Below, piece after piece: positions 45,301 to 56,994 of a stretch of 64,000 bases of DNA. The position numbers and the translations under genes were made by a program. The notes under the pieces are model-generated. The model was not told the DNA's origin and did not search any database. It saw only the letters and a list, made by a program, of their open reading frames with translations. This stretch comes from Aplidium turbinatum (lineage: Eukaryota; Chordata; Ascidiacea; Aplousobranchia; Polyclinidae), in contig OU964924.1 in the NCBI GenBank assembly GCA_918807975.1, positions 6,398,501-6,462,500 on the forward strand, written 5' to 3'. Within the stretch, counting starts at the first letter, position 1. Each line of letters begins with the position of its first letter.

Positions 45301-48300
45301 ACTGCATATGTGTAACGTGAAGTAATTGATATCAGGCTTTGTAGTAACTGGGATAAAAATATTTAGGCCTATAGGTTATTGGATAAGAACTCACTTGTCA
45401 AAGGAGCTTTGACTTCCATGAAAGGCGGTAAAAATCGATCCAAGGAAACCCAAGAGCTGTCATTGATCAGTTGTCTCAGATCCATGCTCTTTGCAACCAT
45501 AGCTGCTTGTTGTCTGATCATTTGTGGATTCAATCGTTTTAGGATGTGCAGCAATTTGTTTCGAACTACAAAAGTAATTTGGTAATCACTTTAAAAAGTT
45601 TAAAAAGTAATTAATTTTTAAAAGTAATTTTAAGAAATGTGTTAAATTCAAGTTTGTGGTGAAATAACATATTTGTGGATTCAATACAAAATTTATTAGT
45701 AAGGCTCATGTTTTAGCTAGAAATCTGCGAAGAAACCAAAAGTGACAGGAAGCTCCAAGTAGATTGGAAAGCTAAAGTTTCTAGGTGAAAAAAATATCAA
45801 GCAAAGCCTATCAAATCTTAAAATTTAAAATCTTGAAACCTTGCTTACAAAAACTAGTTTTGAACGCTTACAACAACTACAAACTGATTATCAACCAATC
45901 GGAGTCGTGGAATCGGAGGGATATCTGCGTGTCTGGAGTCGGAATCGTGTATTGTTTGCCCGACTCCACAAATTTTGTTTATCGCAGCCAATTCTTCAAT
46001 TGTCAATTGTCAAGCAGTGGGTCATCTCGTTCGCTCGAGATTAAGGCCCACATACTAGGCCTATGCTTTTCGTACGAACACGAATATTCGTCATTCGTAA
46101 GTCGTTTGTGTTCAAAGATCTTCTTCGGAAAGCTTTGTGCTACTACTTTGAAACACGAAAATTGTAGTTTTAACAAAATGTTATACAAACAGTCAAAATT
46201 TCTCTCAATTGCACAAATAAAATAAAATGATTCAAGTGTTTTTGACATAAAAAGAATTCATGTTTGTCTTTTTAGGTTTTGTTTGTGTATTTGGAGAGCA
46301 AAAGTTTGCTCACAAATAAAAAACGCCATTACTAACATATAATTACGACAACACATTTAAAACAATGATTAGTAATAAATAGCGTACTCAAGATCAAGGT
46401 TTCTAAAATTTTACTAAAACGTAAGCTATTGGGTTTGGATAAACTTGTAGTTGTTTTCAGTTGTAGTGGTCGAAAACGCCGAAAATTTTCCGAAGGTTTT
46501 CCGAAAAAATAAATGTAGTAGCCTATAGGCTACTGGTTAATCTTGTTGCTCAAAATTATGAGTTTTTTGCTTCTGTATATTTCTACATTGTAATATCCTC
46601 CACAAAAAAAAGAAAAGAGAGTATAAAATGCTATTGCAAATATGCTGATAAATTTTTTATGTTTTGATAGCCTAAAAACTGCAATGAAGTTGAGCAAGCA
46701 TGCTTGGGTCTAGTTTAATCTTAAATGTAAACAAAAAACTTCGTGAAAGTTAGAAATGGTCTTGACCATTTTTCAAATCCACGAAAAAAGTGGAGTTTTT
46801 ACGAAGATTTTTGAAAAATAAAGAAGTACAAAAAAGTCTTCGAAAAATATCTTCGTACAAATATTCTTAAGTTTTGTTCGTAGCGAAACCCTGCCAAATC
46901 ACGAATGTTCGTGTTCGTACAAAAAGCATAGTATGTGGTCCTAACCTTATACAACATGTAGTGAACAGAAAAATAAAGTTTAAAATGGTAGAAAAGTTAA
47001 GCCATTTATAAATAACTTAAAACAATTAAATCATAATTTACTAACTTGCTACCATCGTTAGTCGTTCTTTGGGATCATTTAACCAACTCTTCTTCATAAT
47101 ATCCTGTAATTCTGTAAATATTGCCTGATCCTTTGAGCTCAATTGTTTACTCGAGTCTTCAAAAAATGAAACATCGGGTCTTTGTCCCCGTTCAATGATG
47201 ACTTGGTAAAGTACATTGGGAGAAAGTTGGACGTTTTCGAATACTCGTTTTCTTGATATGAGTTCATACAGTACCATTGAATAACTGATCAATATAAATT
47301 ATAGAATTATTGAAAATGTATATTACATCCAGGGCCGTGTGAGCACTATATTGGGCCTCTCCTAAAATCCAACAGCAGGACCCTTTTGTTTAGTGTTGGC
47401 TCTTTGAAGCAGGACAAGAAGCTAGGCGTTATTCTTTTCCCGTGTTTTTAGTTTTTGTACTGTATTTCAAGAATGATGCAATTACATTTAAAGAGGCTTT
47501 TTCATTGCAAAATTGTTCTTTAACAAATGCCTTGTAAAATTATTTAGTTATTTTAGTTGAACTCCATAGCTCTTTGCATTGATATGTATAGTCAAAAATG
47601 GACTCCCAACAGATTGAGGAGTCAGTCTGATGTTTTTGATCCGAATTCATAATCTATGGTTTAAAAACATATTAGGCATCTTTACTAAACAGTAGAGGCC
47701 CACTAATGAATTTCAGAGAGAGGGGGCGAGATGGTGCTCACACGGTCATCTAGGGTAAGCCTTCGTTGTCGTTATATGTGTTCAGAGTGCGATAGTTTTT
47801 GTTTAAAGGTAAAGTAGTGTAATAAATTGTATTCGATATTTGAACTTTTACAAAGAGGTTCTATTTATGCTTTAATTTAATGAAATTGCCTGTTAATCGA
47901 ACTATTCAAGTTTTTACTTATACGTTTAAGCCTAATATCATGCTTTTCATATCCACCTATCTAAGAATTAAATCCAAAAGTACAGTGACATACGCAAACA
48001 CCGTGAGAGTTTATATTTCACCAACAAATAGCCTCTCGGCTACCTTAAACTTTGATTAGACTAAAAACTACTAGGCATTAGGCTACTCTCGATAAAGAAA
48101 ATGTCAAATTATGCCTATACATAGAACGCTTCCCTTTCCCAGTAAGAAAATCTTGCCTACGCCACTGAACGTACCCCCTCAATACCCGTGGTTCATTGGG
48201 TTGAGTAAGCATATCTACGTTGTCTACGTAAAACCTTGTATGAGACGTCAAGAGTGTTATACCATGTTTTGTTTTGTTTTCAATGCAAAATTTATCTAAA

Positions 48301-51300
48301 TGAGTAAATTGATTGATTGATTGAATCTTTATCCTCGGACTGGGAAAGTTTCTTGCAGAGCTTAATCCTGGCAGTTTCGTATTCTTGTAGAGGCTTTGAA
48401 TCACCGACGCAGGCCCGGTCACCGAGATTGACAGAGTGAAGTTTCCGATTGTTGAATTCTTGTTGCTGGGGAATTATTCCATCCATTAGGTTCCATAGGA
48501 ATTATTCCTTTCATTAAGTCGCAATTAGCCTAGTTGCTGCAAACTAAAAAAATTATCGTCACAATATGACTTAGCCTAATGGCAAACGGGCGTTTTTCAA
48601 TTTGTTTTCGTTTCAATGGGAAAAATTTTTTAAATGCTCCCCTTGAGAAAATTGTGCGTTTACGCCACTGGTTATGCGTGTTTATACTCTCAGCGTACTA
48701 TTCTAACAAAGGAAATTTAAAGTGCAGCCTGACAAATACTATACTCTACAACTACGTAATTAAACCAAGCAGAAATGTAAAAATATGCATCGGCCTTACA
48801 AGCTATGCATCGGCCTACAAAGACGTGTAGTGTTCTTACCTGTAGACATCCATTTCGGTTGTTCGCGGAATTCGAGGTCTGTCTAAAAATTCAGGTGCAG
48901 CATAAAGCGGTGTGTGTTGGTAGTTAGGTGATAAGTTTAGTGTATTGGAAGCATCATCATACAAGTGTAAGTGCACTGCCCCAAAGTCAGCTAGTTTAAC
49001 CGTGATATTAGTAGAAAAAAGAATGTTTTCTGGCTTAATATCTCCGTGAATCAAGACTTTCCCAGGCTTATAACCAGAATGTAACCATGAAATGGCGTCA
49101 CTCAGTTCAAAAGCAATCCTTAGTCTCAAAGGCCACGGTATGACTTTTACGTTTCGTCTGTGTAGCAACTGACACACATTTCCACCAGCCAAGTATTCCA
49201 TCAAAATTGCAAAGGAACCCTTCCACTTTGCAATTCCATAAAAAGCCACAATGTTTTGGTGCTGCACACGATGCAGGACGGACGCTTCATCTTGAAATCT
49301 GGTGAAAAACAATATATGAATCAGCTTATTAACAGAAATGCATTCACAAACTTAAGAATGCATGAGCTCATCCATGGCTACATAGCCTAGAAATATTTTT
49401 CTTCGTTCCAAAAGTCACGCGCTAACCAACTGAGCTATCGGGGCGGACTAATGACTAAAGAATGTAGGAGAGATGTGGGTTGTTTGAACTAAAAGTCGGT
49501 TTTTTAAGTCTAAAAAGTTTATTTTTTAAGTAATTTCTAAAAAAGTCTGACACAACAATTTATGTAACAAGTAAGCATAACTTTGAATAGTTTTATTCTT
49601 CTTTTATGTTTAGTGAATTTGCAAGGGTTTAAATATTTTTAGGAAACTTGTTTAAAGATCCCATTTAGGTGGGGCCTTTAACCACCCGTGTGTGATCTTT
49701 CAACCACTTTGCTGAATTTAAATTCACAATTAATTCAAATTCACAAAATTAAATATCATAGAAAACAAAAAGCTAGTTATATCTAATTTAAATACAATGC
49801 AAGTAATATTGTAAACATAAGTCGCTTCTTGCAGCATCAAACCAGTGTAAACTGATAAAACTGTATGTCAGAATATATTTTTTTCCGTTAGGAATCATAA
49901 TATGTTTTTTTCACAATTCTTTCTAGTTCTTGTACCCAAAGAGACTTTAGAAAGATTGATCGGTATAATCCAGGGGTCACCAAACTACGGCCCGCGGGCC
50001 GGAACCGACCCGCCACGTGCTGCGGAAATAACAGCTGCACTACAACTGTTAAGGAAAAAAGTTACCAAACTTGTTGTAAAGGACTGACATTGCTGTTTAT
50101 CATTAGGCCAAAATCGGCCAAAATTGGAAAGATGTAATGTTTTTTCAACAGCACGATGTCCTGTAGTGTATCACAGCAGGAAATCACTTTTCCAGCAATC
50201 TTTCGATTTTCATCACAACTTTGCTATTCCACCGCTGACTTTGTTGTTTATTGTGCTCAATTCAAGTCAATGGAGATTCTATACAGTTGTATATCTTTTC
50301 GCAATTTGCATCCGGCCCGCAGCTGCAGCAGCTTCCAGCACATAAAGAAATCAAATTCTGAACAGCAAACGACTTCGTTGGTTTCAAAATAAATATAGGC
50401 TACACTACTACTTTCTACGCCGTTGCGGCGTAGACTTTTTGTTTACGCTAACGCTTACGGCCACATTTTTTTGGATAGTTGTCGCTTGAGGCTACGCCTT
50501 AAAGTTTTCGCGTTTTTTTAGCGTATAGCGTCAACGTATACTTTTTAATGTCTTTTTTTCGCTACAACACGCCAATACCTTCCAGCGCTGTAGTTGAAAG
50601 AATGTTTTGAATAGGCAAAGATATATTGAAACCAAAACGCAGCAAAAATGTCAAATGAACACTTTCAGATGCTTGTGTTTCTTCATGGAAATTCAAAATA
50701 AAACTTGTTTGTTTCGAGTGGTTTATACCGTGTGAATGTTTGGCACCTAGCAAAAAAAATGAGTTTACGCTAATGTATGCGCTGACGCTGACGCCGCCAA
50801 CTTTTTTACAAGTTACGTTGACGCATAGGCGTATGGTTTTTCTAATGTTTACGCTGACGGCGTCAAAATTTTTTGTATACTCGTACATCACTGGCAATAA
50901 CTTCCACTTTTACAACCCATTCAGTATTGTCTGCAACTCTACAATCGTTTTTAGTATTTTTTTTTTTTTTTTTCATTACACATATCTAATTCCCATAATA
51001 GGCTACTCAACTTTTAACACAACTCTAATATAGTAATTGTAAACAAATCAATACGTGACAATACAACAGGAACTGTAGGCTAATTAGCTTTCAAATCGTT
51101 TGCCAATTTAGAAAAATCAAGAATCTTTGGCCGGATTGACGCCTCATTTTCAGAGATATGCAGGTGGGCCCCTGGTGTGAAACAGCTTAAGAAACACTGT
51201 CGTATACGTTTGCAAATATGCGTTTATTGAATAGTGGAAAAATTTCGAATGTCATGTAGGCATAGACCAAAAATTTCCCAAAGCCAAGTTAAATTTTCAT

Positions 51301-52260
51301 GTCAAGTTAAATAGTTTGTTTCTGGAGTGAATCCCCAATCACAGGAGTCACGCTTTTGAGACCAAGCACGTTTTTTAACCTACCGGTATCAGTTTTTACT
51401 TACATAATTATTGGTTCTAATAATTTCTGATGAGTTGCAGTACCTATTTGTTTAAAATAATAACCATTTAAGATAATCAAAATAAGCATTGGGGAAGCGC
51501 TAAAAAGCAAAGACCTTTGTAAGCTGAAAATTACTTTTTGTTGGTCAAAACAGATAGCCTTCAAAAGTCATTTTTTCATCACTGATTTCATCAATCATTA
51601 TAGATTGCGATTAATCTAGATAAGGTGGTGGTAAGGAAAAGGTAAAGTGGTGGTTTAAAGATCCAACACCTCCCATATGAGCTTATTTGAAAGACATTTT
51701 CTTGTACGTAGCCCACCATACCCTAGATAATATTCAAAGGTTTACATTTTCTTCCCAAAGCCATAAATTATTTCACAGTATGAGAATTGAGGGTTTCCAA
51801 TACACTGAGGTTTTTGATTTAAATCAAGCATTCAACTTATTGAGATTACTTAAGATTTCCATTAATTCAGTGGTGTTCAAGAGCATCGTGTCAGAGCTCT
51901 CAAGTGGTTTTTAAATTTTGACAAATCAGTTTTAGCCTATCTTTGAAAATTATAAGCTGCATTCAAAACACGATTTTGCAAATGTGATATGCCAGCTGAT
52001 AGGCTAATTTAATTACTAGCCTACAAGGCACTTTTGAGAATTCTACAGCTCGTTTCAAATCACCTTTTTATCTTTGCATCAATGTCTTGCTCTGAACTTG
52101 TTGTAGAAAAGCATTTGGCTACGACTCGTTTGTGCAAAGACGTTTTACATATTCTGATAACTCCATAGCTTCCTCTACCGATGAAACCGTCTTCACCGCG
52201 GGGAGTATATATTTGATCTGCTTGAAAGTGCTTAATCATTCTGAGCCCTTGACAATACAT
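40644..52260 (-). CDS. gene A: RIPK/TKL-like kinase fused to a BACK domain
   Basis: Seven exons (52260-52064, 49298-48840, 47284-47046, 45565-45395, 44870-44641, 44080-43931, 42353-40644) with AG/GT borders and consistent phases total 3,156 bp, about 1,051 residues. Residues about 20-300 are a protein kinase: GRGSYGVIRI glycine loop, VVAK lysine, alphaC Glu in QDEAS, HGDIKPEN, DFG and AAPE. All key residues are present, so activity is likely. A linker follows (LINDSSWVSLDRFLPP). Residues about 370-510 match the BACK domain of BTB-Kelch proteins (NCFKIRAHA, FETLTSGDEFKNLS, IFSAIIGWIRKE, LPRNFITGVV, LNSHRCCKILISELL), which in those proteins packs beside the BTB/cullin-3 side. No BTB is seen. 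A ~540-residue Ser/Thr/Pro-rich tail with repeats ends the protein. The start is the first ATG after an upstream in-frame stop. A cytoplasmic signalling role is inferred only from the kinase type. Confidence 0.8.
40690..41060 (-). repeat. in-frame coding tandem repeats, 153-bp higher-order unit
   Basis: Blocks of about 11-13 codons (xxTVSHVPTT, xILSQMPATPP, SLNHPVSQVPT) form a longer unit repeated twice with a 153-bp period (for example ATTTAAGCTT at 40791 and again at 40944). The frame is kept, so length variation between alleles would not break the protein. Confidence 0.8.
42354..43930. other. gene A intron 6; AT-rich ATTACAATTA repeats
   Basis: No exon. The part at about 43250-43880 is dominated by short (A)ATTACAATT-type motifs on both strands, low-complexity sequence that can fold back on itself. 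Confidence 0.5.
43931..44080 (-). CDS. gene A exon 6: BACK domain middle
   Basis: 150-bp phase-0 exon (acceptor TTCATTAG, donor GTGATT) encoding LPETLIFSAIIGWIRKE then FTFVDLGNLPRNFITGVVAKE. E/LIF-A-I-WI and the V-L-LP--FI pattern are BACK signatures. No counterpart was found in gene B. Confidence 0.8.
44641..44870 (-). CDS. gene A exon 5: 3-box and BACK start
   Basis: 230-bp exon after TTTTGCAG, ending CAG/GTTCAT in phase 0. An acidic helix (LKEEEIEKLLDETNC) leads into FKIRAHAIECKYEKLKEKS and NNFETLTSGDEFKNLSLNEV, the pattern that follows BTB in BTB-BACK proteins. No counterpart in gene B. Confidence 0.8.
45395..45565 (-). CDS. gene A exon 4: kinase end and linker
   Basis: 171-bp exon (acceptor TTTGTAG, donor GTGAGT). 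It encodes NKLLHILKRL (kinase alphaI) and LRQLINDSSWVSLDRFLPP, nearly identical to the gene B exon at 12183-12359, so the linker is conserved and probably functional. Confidence 0.85.
45566..47045. other. gene A intron 3, nothing recognised
   Basis: AT-rich intron with TAGCCTATAGGCTA at 46519-46532, a back-to-back pair of the recurrent motif. No mobile element or RNA gene identified. Confidence 0.4.
47046..47284 (-). CDS. gene A exon 3: kinase C-lobe end
   Basis: 239 bp, same length and phase as the gene B partner. Encodes YSMVLYELISRKRVF and MKKSWLNDPKERLTMVA. The Arg of the usual W..DP..RP motif is retained. Confidence 0.85.
47331..47748. mobile_element. MITE-like element with GCCGTGTGAGCAC ends
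   Basis: GGCCGTGTGAGCACTAT near 47334 and its complement GTGCTCACACGGTC near 47733-47746 form an inverted pair inside gene A intron 2. The left border CAGGGCCGTG looks hAT-like, but the right border and the target duplication are unclear. Confidence 0.4.
48309..48496 (-). repeat. tRNA-derived SINE, 5'-truncated copy
   Basis: Starts (plus orientation) with (GATT)n GAATCTTTATCCTCGG and runs through CTGGCAGTTTCGTA, CGCAGGCCCGGTCACCGAGA and GGGGAATTATTCCATCCATT. Same family and orientation as 56995-57230. The tRNA head is missing. Confidence 0.8.
48840..49298 (-). CDS. gene A exon 2: kinase core
   Basis: 459-bp exon, acceptor TTCACCAG, donor GTAAGA. Encodes FQDEASVLHRVQHQNIVAFY, hinge MEYLAGGNV, catalytic HGDIKPENILF, DFG and YAAPEF. 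About 88% identical in protein to gene B. The upstream intron is also alignable for ~70 bp, so the duplication copied introns. Confidence 0.9.
49405..49446 (-). repeat. tRNA-like fragment (SINE head)
   Basis: Minus strand reads GCCCCGATAGCTCAGTTGGT TAGCGCG, a clear tRNA 5' half with A box. No anticodon arm or B box follows, so it is a SINE head fragment, not a tRNA gene. Confidence 0.5.
49976..50390. mobile_element. hAT-type fragment with CAGGGGTCACCAAAC end
   Basis: CAGGGGTCACCAAACTACGG followed by CCCGCGGGCCG is the kind of left terminus found in Charlie-like hAT elements. A CATCCGGCCCGCAGC stretch at about 50308 belongs to the same family. A matching right terminus was not identified. Confidence 0.5.
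50391..52063. other. gene A intron 1, no gene
   Basis: AT-rich sequence with ACGCTGACG-type short repeats at about 50400-50880 and an isolated hAT-like right end (GCTTAAGAAACACTG) at about 51186. No exon found. Confidence 0.4.
52064..52260 (-). CDS. gene A exon 1: kinase N-lobe and start
   Basis: 197-bp first coding exon. ATG at 52258-52260 is the first in frame after an upstream TAA. Encodes MYCQGLRMIKHFQAD, the glycine loop GRGSYGVIRICK and VVAKCF with the ATP-binding lysine. The donor is AAAAG/GTGATT, and joining to exon 2 gives KIKRFQDEAS in phase. Confidence 0.8.
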
Positions 52261-52387
52261 AAACACAATGACAAGTTACTAAACGATAAGAGAACAAACA
52301 AAAACAAATTAATTTTGTAAATTTGAAATACAGAGAAGTTAGGCTAAACAACGCTCGCATTTTCATAGACAAAGTTATTGACAAGTA

Positions 52388-52564
52388 CAGTAGAATTCGC
52401 CTATAGTGACTTTGGTTATAGTGACACTTCGCCTATAGTGACACTTGTTGCAAAGTCCCGTTTGCATATGCAACAGTTGAGTAGAGTTCGGCTATAGTGA
52501 CACTTCGGTTATGGTGACACTTTTCCGCGTTCCCTTCAGGTGTCACTATAGGCGAATTCTACTG
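52388..52564. mobile_element. 177-bp Tc1/mariner-type MITE (TA flanks)
   Basis: Ends CAGTAGAATTCGCCTATAGT and ACTATAGGCGAATTCTACTG, flanked by TA on both sides, with internal (CTATAGTGACACTT) subrepeats. It lies directly upstream of gene A exon 1 and may sit in its promoter region. Pogo/Tc1-like termini; no coding capacity. Confidence 0.85.
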
Positions 52565-53873
52565 TATAACTTTTCTTTTTTTATTACCACTCCTTTCAAT
52601 GTAATTTGTTTGGTCATAACTCTCAACTTTTGTCAGTTAAAGGGTATCGAACAGTGTACCTATCTCACTATCACTGACTCTTTCCTTTTTTACCTTTATA
52701 ACAACGCAGTGTCACTGCCTTATTAAGCTATCAGCAAATTGTGGCCGCTTGGTCACGTGACCATTTCGAAACCGAAAAAAAGGAAACATATCATTCATTT
52801 CTTTATTTTTGCAAAATTCATTTTAGATTTTTACAAAATTACGATTTGGTTGCTCAATCTCATGTTCTTAATATAACCAACCTAATGGCTTAATGGTTAG
52901 TTAGACGTTAGGGCGTTTGTCTCTAAATCAGTTGACATATGTTTGAAACTCCTTCTGGTTGTAGCAAAGACTTTTCAAAAGTGGTAAGTCTACAAAACCT
53001 TCTGAAGCAAACCTCCTTGGATGCTTTCCAGACTGTTTGCTTTTAAGACCTCAACATTTGCATTGTCCGTTTTCTCTTGGAATCTTTGCTTCCTAGCTCT
53101 GGTGCCTCCAACTGTATTTTTAGATGCGCTACTGTTTGAATTTTTGCAAGTAGGCCACAGTAGGCTACAAGTACAACTGGCCGGAACAAATTTTGTGCAA
53201 TGTTGTAGGCTACTTTCCAGTATTGTTTACGCATGAAAGAAAAAGACTAATCCAGTCTGATGTCATATTCTCTGTATGGCATGCCGTGTAACGTATTGTT
53301 AGTTATTTCCTTTTGCAAACCTAAAACTCCTTCAAAGTCATTACCGTTGTTGACTATGCCTCTAATAGGATACTCACAGTCTTCCAAGTTTCTAGAATTT
53401 GACATTAACCTGCCAAAACTAATAGGCCAATAGGCTACCAATAAACTATTACCAGGGATCATGCATGTTGTTTTTGTATTGCACCTTATAGCAAGCGAAC
53501 TACTATAAACCCATACAAACCACGCTAATATTTCATTAAAACTTTTAATCTTTTTCCGAAGCTAAAACTTTTCTTACTTCAATTTTTCACCATTCACTTT
53601 GCGCTCTCTTCTTACTACCATCGAACATTTGTCTTTAAAAATTCCTGCATTAATCTTTATAGGCTATGGCACTTTTTTACGGTGAGTCATAAAATTAACA
53701 CACAAATACTGTAAGTTAAACATTTACAAACAACTACGCGCCATTGGAGTGATGTTGACTGCAATTAATTAGGTCGTGAATGATATCGAAACTTAGCTCT
53801 TTTCTTTACTTAACAAAGAATAAAGCAAACTGACAATGAAAACACAAACTTAATCAGAACAGGTGACTGTAAT
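52565..53873. other. no gene; weak tRNA-like stretch at 52885-52965
   Basis: AATGGCTTAATGGTTAG and, later, GTTTGAAACTCC loosely resemble tRNA boxes. Too diverged to call more than a possible SINE head. Otherwise AT-rich without exons. Confidence 0.3.
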
Positions 53874-54745
53874 CAGGGTTGGGACTATCGATTACGAATC
53901 GATATTCGATAGCGTTATTCTTTACTTTGTCACTATCGCATCCGTGTTTTCTTTTCTTTTTCAAATAAGTATCGATTACCTGCTAGTCTTTACTTTTTTG
54001 TGCGTTGAATCCGATATTCGATATTCGGTACTTTTCTGTAAAGTTTACAAATAAACAACGTAAAATATTAACCGAATTCCACAATTTTATTAGGCAAACT
54101 TTGAAATTCTATTGAAAGAAGGAGCAAATTTTTTTGCGGGAAACCCTGGTTGATCGCATTCAACTCGAACCCTGCGTTCTTTGGTTTAGGCCAGGTCCAG
54201 GCGTTCATGCAGTTTGTTAGAAAGGGTCGTAATTGTTAAAGCATGCCGATGCTGTAGGCTTGAAAAAACGTTGTTTGTTTAGTTATTATTAGATTGAGGT
54301 TAAGAGTTGCAGCTAAGACTAAGGTCAATTTTTTTTTAGTTTTAAGAGTTACTAGTAGCGTTTTAGATTAGCCTAACCTAACCGAGTTAGAAAATGGTAA
54401 TGCTTGCTACAGCAGTTAGGCACATTACATGACTGCATTTAAAACTGTGTTTGTGACTCTTCTCAGAAGGATTATTATTGCATGACTGCATTTAAAACTA
54501 TGTTTTGTTACTCTGTAGTCATTTGAGTGGGAAGTATTTTTCACTTCTTTGATTTTTTTTCAATTTATTACTGCCTTGAGCATTTAGAAAGAGTGGTGGA
54601 ATAATTTTTTTTTTCAATATCGATTACTACATTCTTTATTCTTTACTTTTTTTTCTAGTATCGAAATCAGTTAATTCTTTACTTTTTTTGGCACTATCGA
54701 ATATCGGAATATTCTTTACTTTTTCACTATCGACTCCCATGCCTG
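53874..54745. mobile_element. 872-bp non-autonomous hAT element
   Basis: Left end CAGGGTTGGGACTATCG, right end CGACTCCCATGCCTG, with 8-bp duplications ACTGTAAT (53866-53873) and ACCGTAAT (54746-54753), one mismatch. The interior is full of TATCGAT..TATTC and TTCTTTACTTTTT subrepeats near both ends. No transposase. Confidence 0.75.
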
Positions 54746-55079
54746 ACCGTAATTTTATTTTCCTATTTGAATTTAACAATTAATCATTGATGGCGGCTGT
54801 TTGTTCAATTTCACGGTCCACCGACAAAACAACCACCCTGGTAAACCTTGTCACCACTACTCAGCACTTTAGTGTCATAATACAAGGTTTACTAAGTTAC
54901 CGACTCACCAAAGAGTAATCTTAAAAAGTGCAATATCAATTACACAGACTGGGAAGAAACCGCAGAGGATAGGCTGCTTTGGAGATCTGCCACTCATGAA
55001 GGTGTTGCCACGTTTGAGAAGAGCAGATCTCAAAGATCAATAGAAAAAAGTACACAAAGTAAAGAAAGACAATTACACC

Positions 55080-56925
55080 CAGGGCCGGATTAAGGGTACT
55101 GTAGGCCTAAGGCTGTTTACTAGAAAAGGGCCTAATTTTGCAAACCAAGCTACAAAAAGTAGCCTAGTAAAAATACATACATGAAAAATTGAAATTATTT
55201 ACTGCAAAATAACAGAAACATAAGAGAAAAATGGCTAATGATGGCGCATAATTGGTTTTGGAAACAAACACAATTTTTATTGTGAAGCAGATGGAACAGA
55301 TTTTGGAAAGAAAGAAACGGATAGTAGGTACCTATGGTAATACTTTACCTAATGACATTTAATTTGATTTGATCTAATAATTTGATTTGATCTAGTCTCA
55401 AACGAAAGAAGAAGAAGAAGACCTAATGACACTCTAAATCAGGGGTTTTCAACCTTTTTTCCACCGCGACCCCCTCAGAGCAATCAATGTAGTATCGCCC
55501 CCCCCCCACCCCCCATAAAAGTATTCAACAAAAGCATATACCAAATTTGATTCATGCCGACATCCAGTTATGTTTAGTTTGGCTGTTCTAACGTAACCTT
55601 TCGAAACGAAAAACGTTTTTTTGCGATGTTATCACGGCTTTTAATACATTTCCTCCGATTGTTATTTCCATTTTCTATCAAGCTTAGCTAGATAATCAGA
55701 GAAAAAAATAATGAGAATAATCTACGTTTTCGCACTTTCACCGGTTGAATTTATTGCAATCTTTTATGGATTTATTTAAATCAATTTCAGTGAGATGGTT
55801 GGTGCTGCATATTTTTAACTAAGTTTATTAAGCTTGTCAATGCGTGCACCTGTTGTTGAAGGTAGGCACTTTAACAAGCAGATTTCAACCAAGTTGAAGG
55901 TAGGCACTTTAACTTTAACAACCAATCAGAAGCTACGCTGTTCATGACATTATCAAGGTTGCGTTTGGGAAGAATAAAGGAAAAATGCAAATTCTAGCTA
56001 AATTAAATCATCGCTTTGCCATCGGTTGACTTGGCTCATTGGGTTAGGGCGGTGGTAGTCATTACATTGGCGTGGTTTTGATTCCCACCTCTGCTAAAGC
56101 TCTTTTTTCTTTTGTAATTACCAAACAAAGTTCAAAGTAATAATCAATTCTCTGGCTGAATGCTGGAATGGTCACAATTGGACAGATAACGTAGATAATG
56201 ATGTAGTAGATAATGATAATTTGACAGATAATGATATCTGATTGGTTCGTGGTTGGATTGGACAGAAGTCCATGGATTGGATATCTGCATGTTCAAGTGC
56301 CTTCCGTTGTTGAAAGAACTTTCAAACAAAATGGCCTACACTAATTTTTTTCAATGCCGTTGAAAACGATACTGAGAAATTTATATTTTGCATAGGATTC
56401 TACATACTTTTGCTTTTTTACCATAGCTTTGTTACTGGTTAACTTTAGTCTGCACAAAACAACGTAGCCCTACATTCCTACAAGAACTTGGTGAAAAATA
56501 TCGAATGCTTTCCTATAGTTAAAGCCTTTGCAACGTCTGAAAGCTTAAACGATATAATAACCTCAAGGAGAGGAATGAGCGATTGCGAAAAAAACACAGT
56601 TTTTAATCTTTTCTGTCAAAAATGAATTGAAAACAATACACTGGAATTTCAAGCGCCTCAGGAACCTCCGAAAAACGGCTCGCGACCCCCAGGTTGAAAA
56701 GCTCTGCTCTAAACTCAATTTCGGTAAAAGTGGCGCCTACGTGGTTTTGGAAATGGGCTCTTCATATGTATTAACTCAACTCAGTCATTCGTTTTTAAGC
56801 AAAAACTGTAGCCTACTGTACTGGTATTGGATCTGTATCACTATCAGCCTTACAAAAATTGAGGACCGACTTTTTCCAGGGCCTAAGGCTATAGCCTTAT
56901 TAGCCTAATGGTTAATCCGACCCTG
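55080..56925. mobile_element. 1.85-kb hAT element hosting a second hAT
   Basis: Ends CAGGGCCGGATTAAGGG and GTTAATCCGACCCTG with a perfect 8-bp duplication ATTACACC (55072-55079 and 56926-56933). After removing the nested element at 55440-56706 only about 570 bp remain, so it is a non-autonomous hAT. Confidence 0.85.
55440..56706. mobile_element. 1.27-kb Charlie-like hAT element nested in another hAT
   Basis: Ends CAGGGGTTTTCAACC and GGTTGAAAAGCTCTG, flanked by CTCTAAAT (55432-55439) and CTCTAAAC (56707-56714). Termini are of the Charlie group. No transposase frame. It contains a tRNA-like stretch at about 56033-56100 (GGCTCATTGGGTTAG ... TTTTGATTCCCACC). Confidence 0.8.
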
Positions 56926-56994
56926 ATTACACCCACAACCACTTCCCCAAAGAATCTTAAATGTCCCAAATGTAACCGAACTTTTAAAGCCAAG

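Noticed and set aside
45785-46225. 146-codon plus-strand open frame
   Set aside because: No recognisable domain; it lies in a gene A intron and has low-complexity, random-looking composition.
49976-51205. A 1.2-kb hAT element from CAGGGGTCACC to the GGTGGGCCCCTG / CACTG ends near 51180
   Set aside because: The flanking 8-mers do not match, so the two ends do not belong to one insertion.
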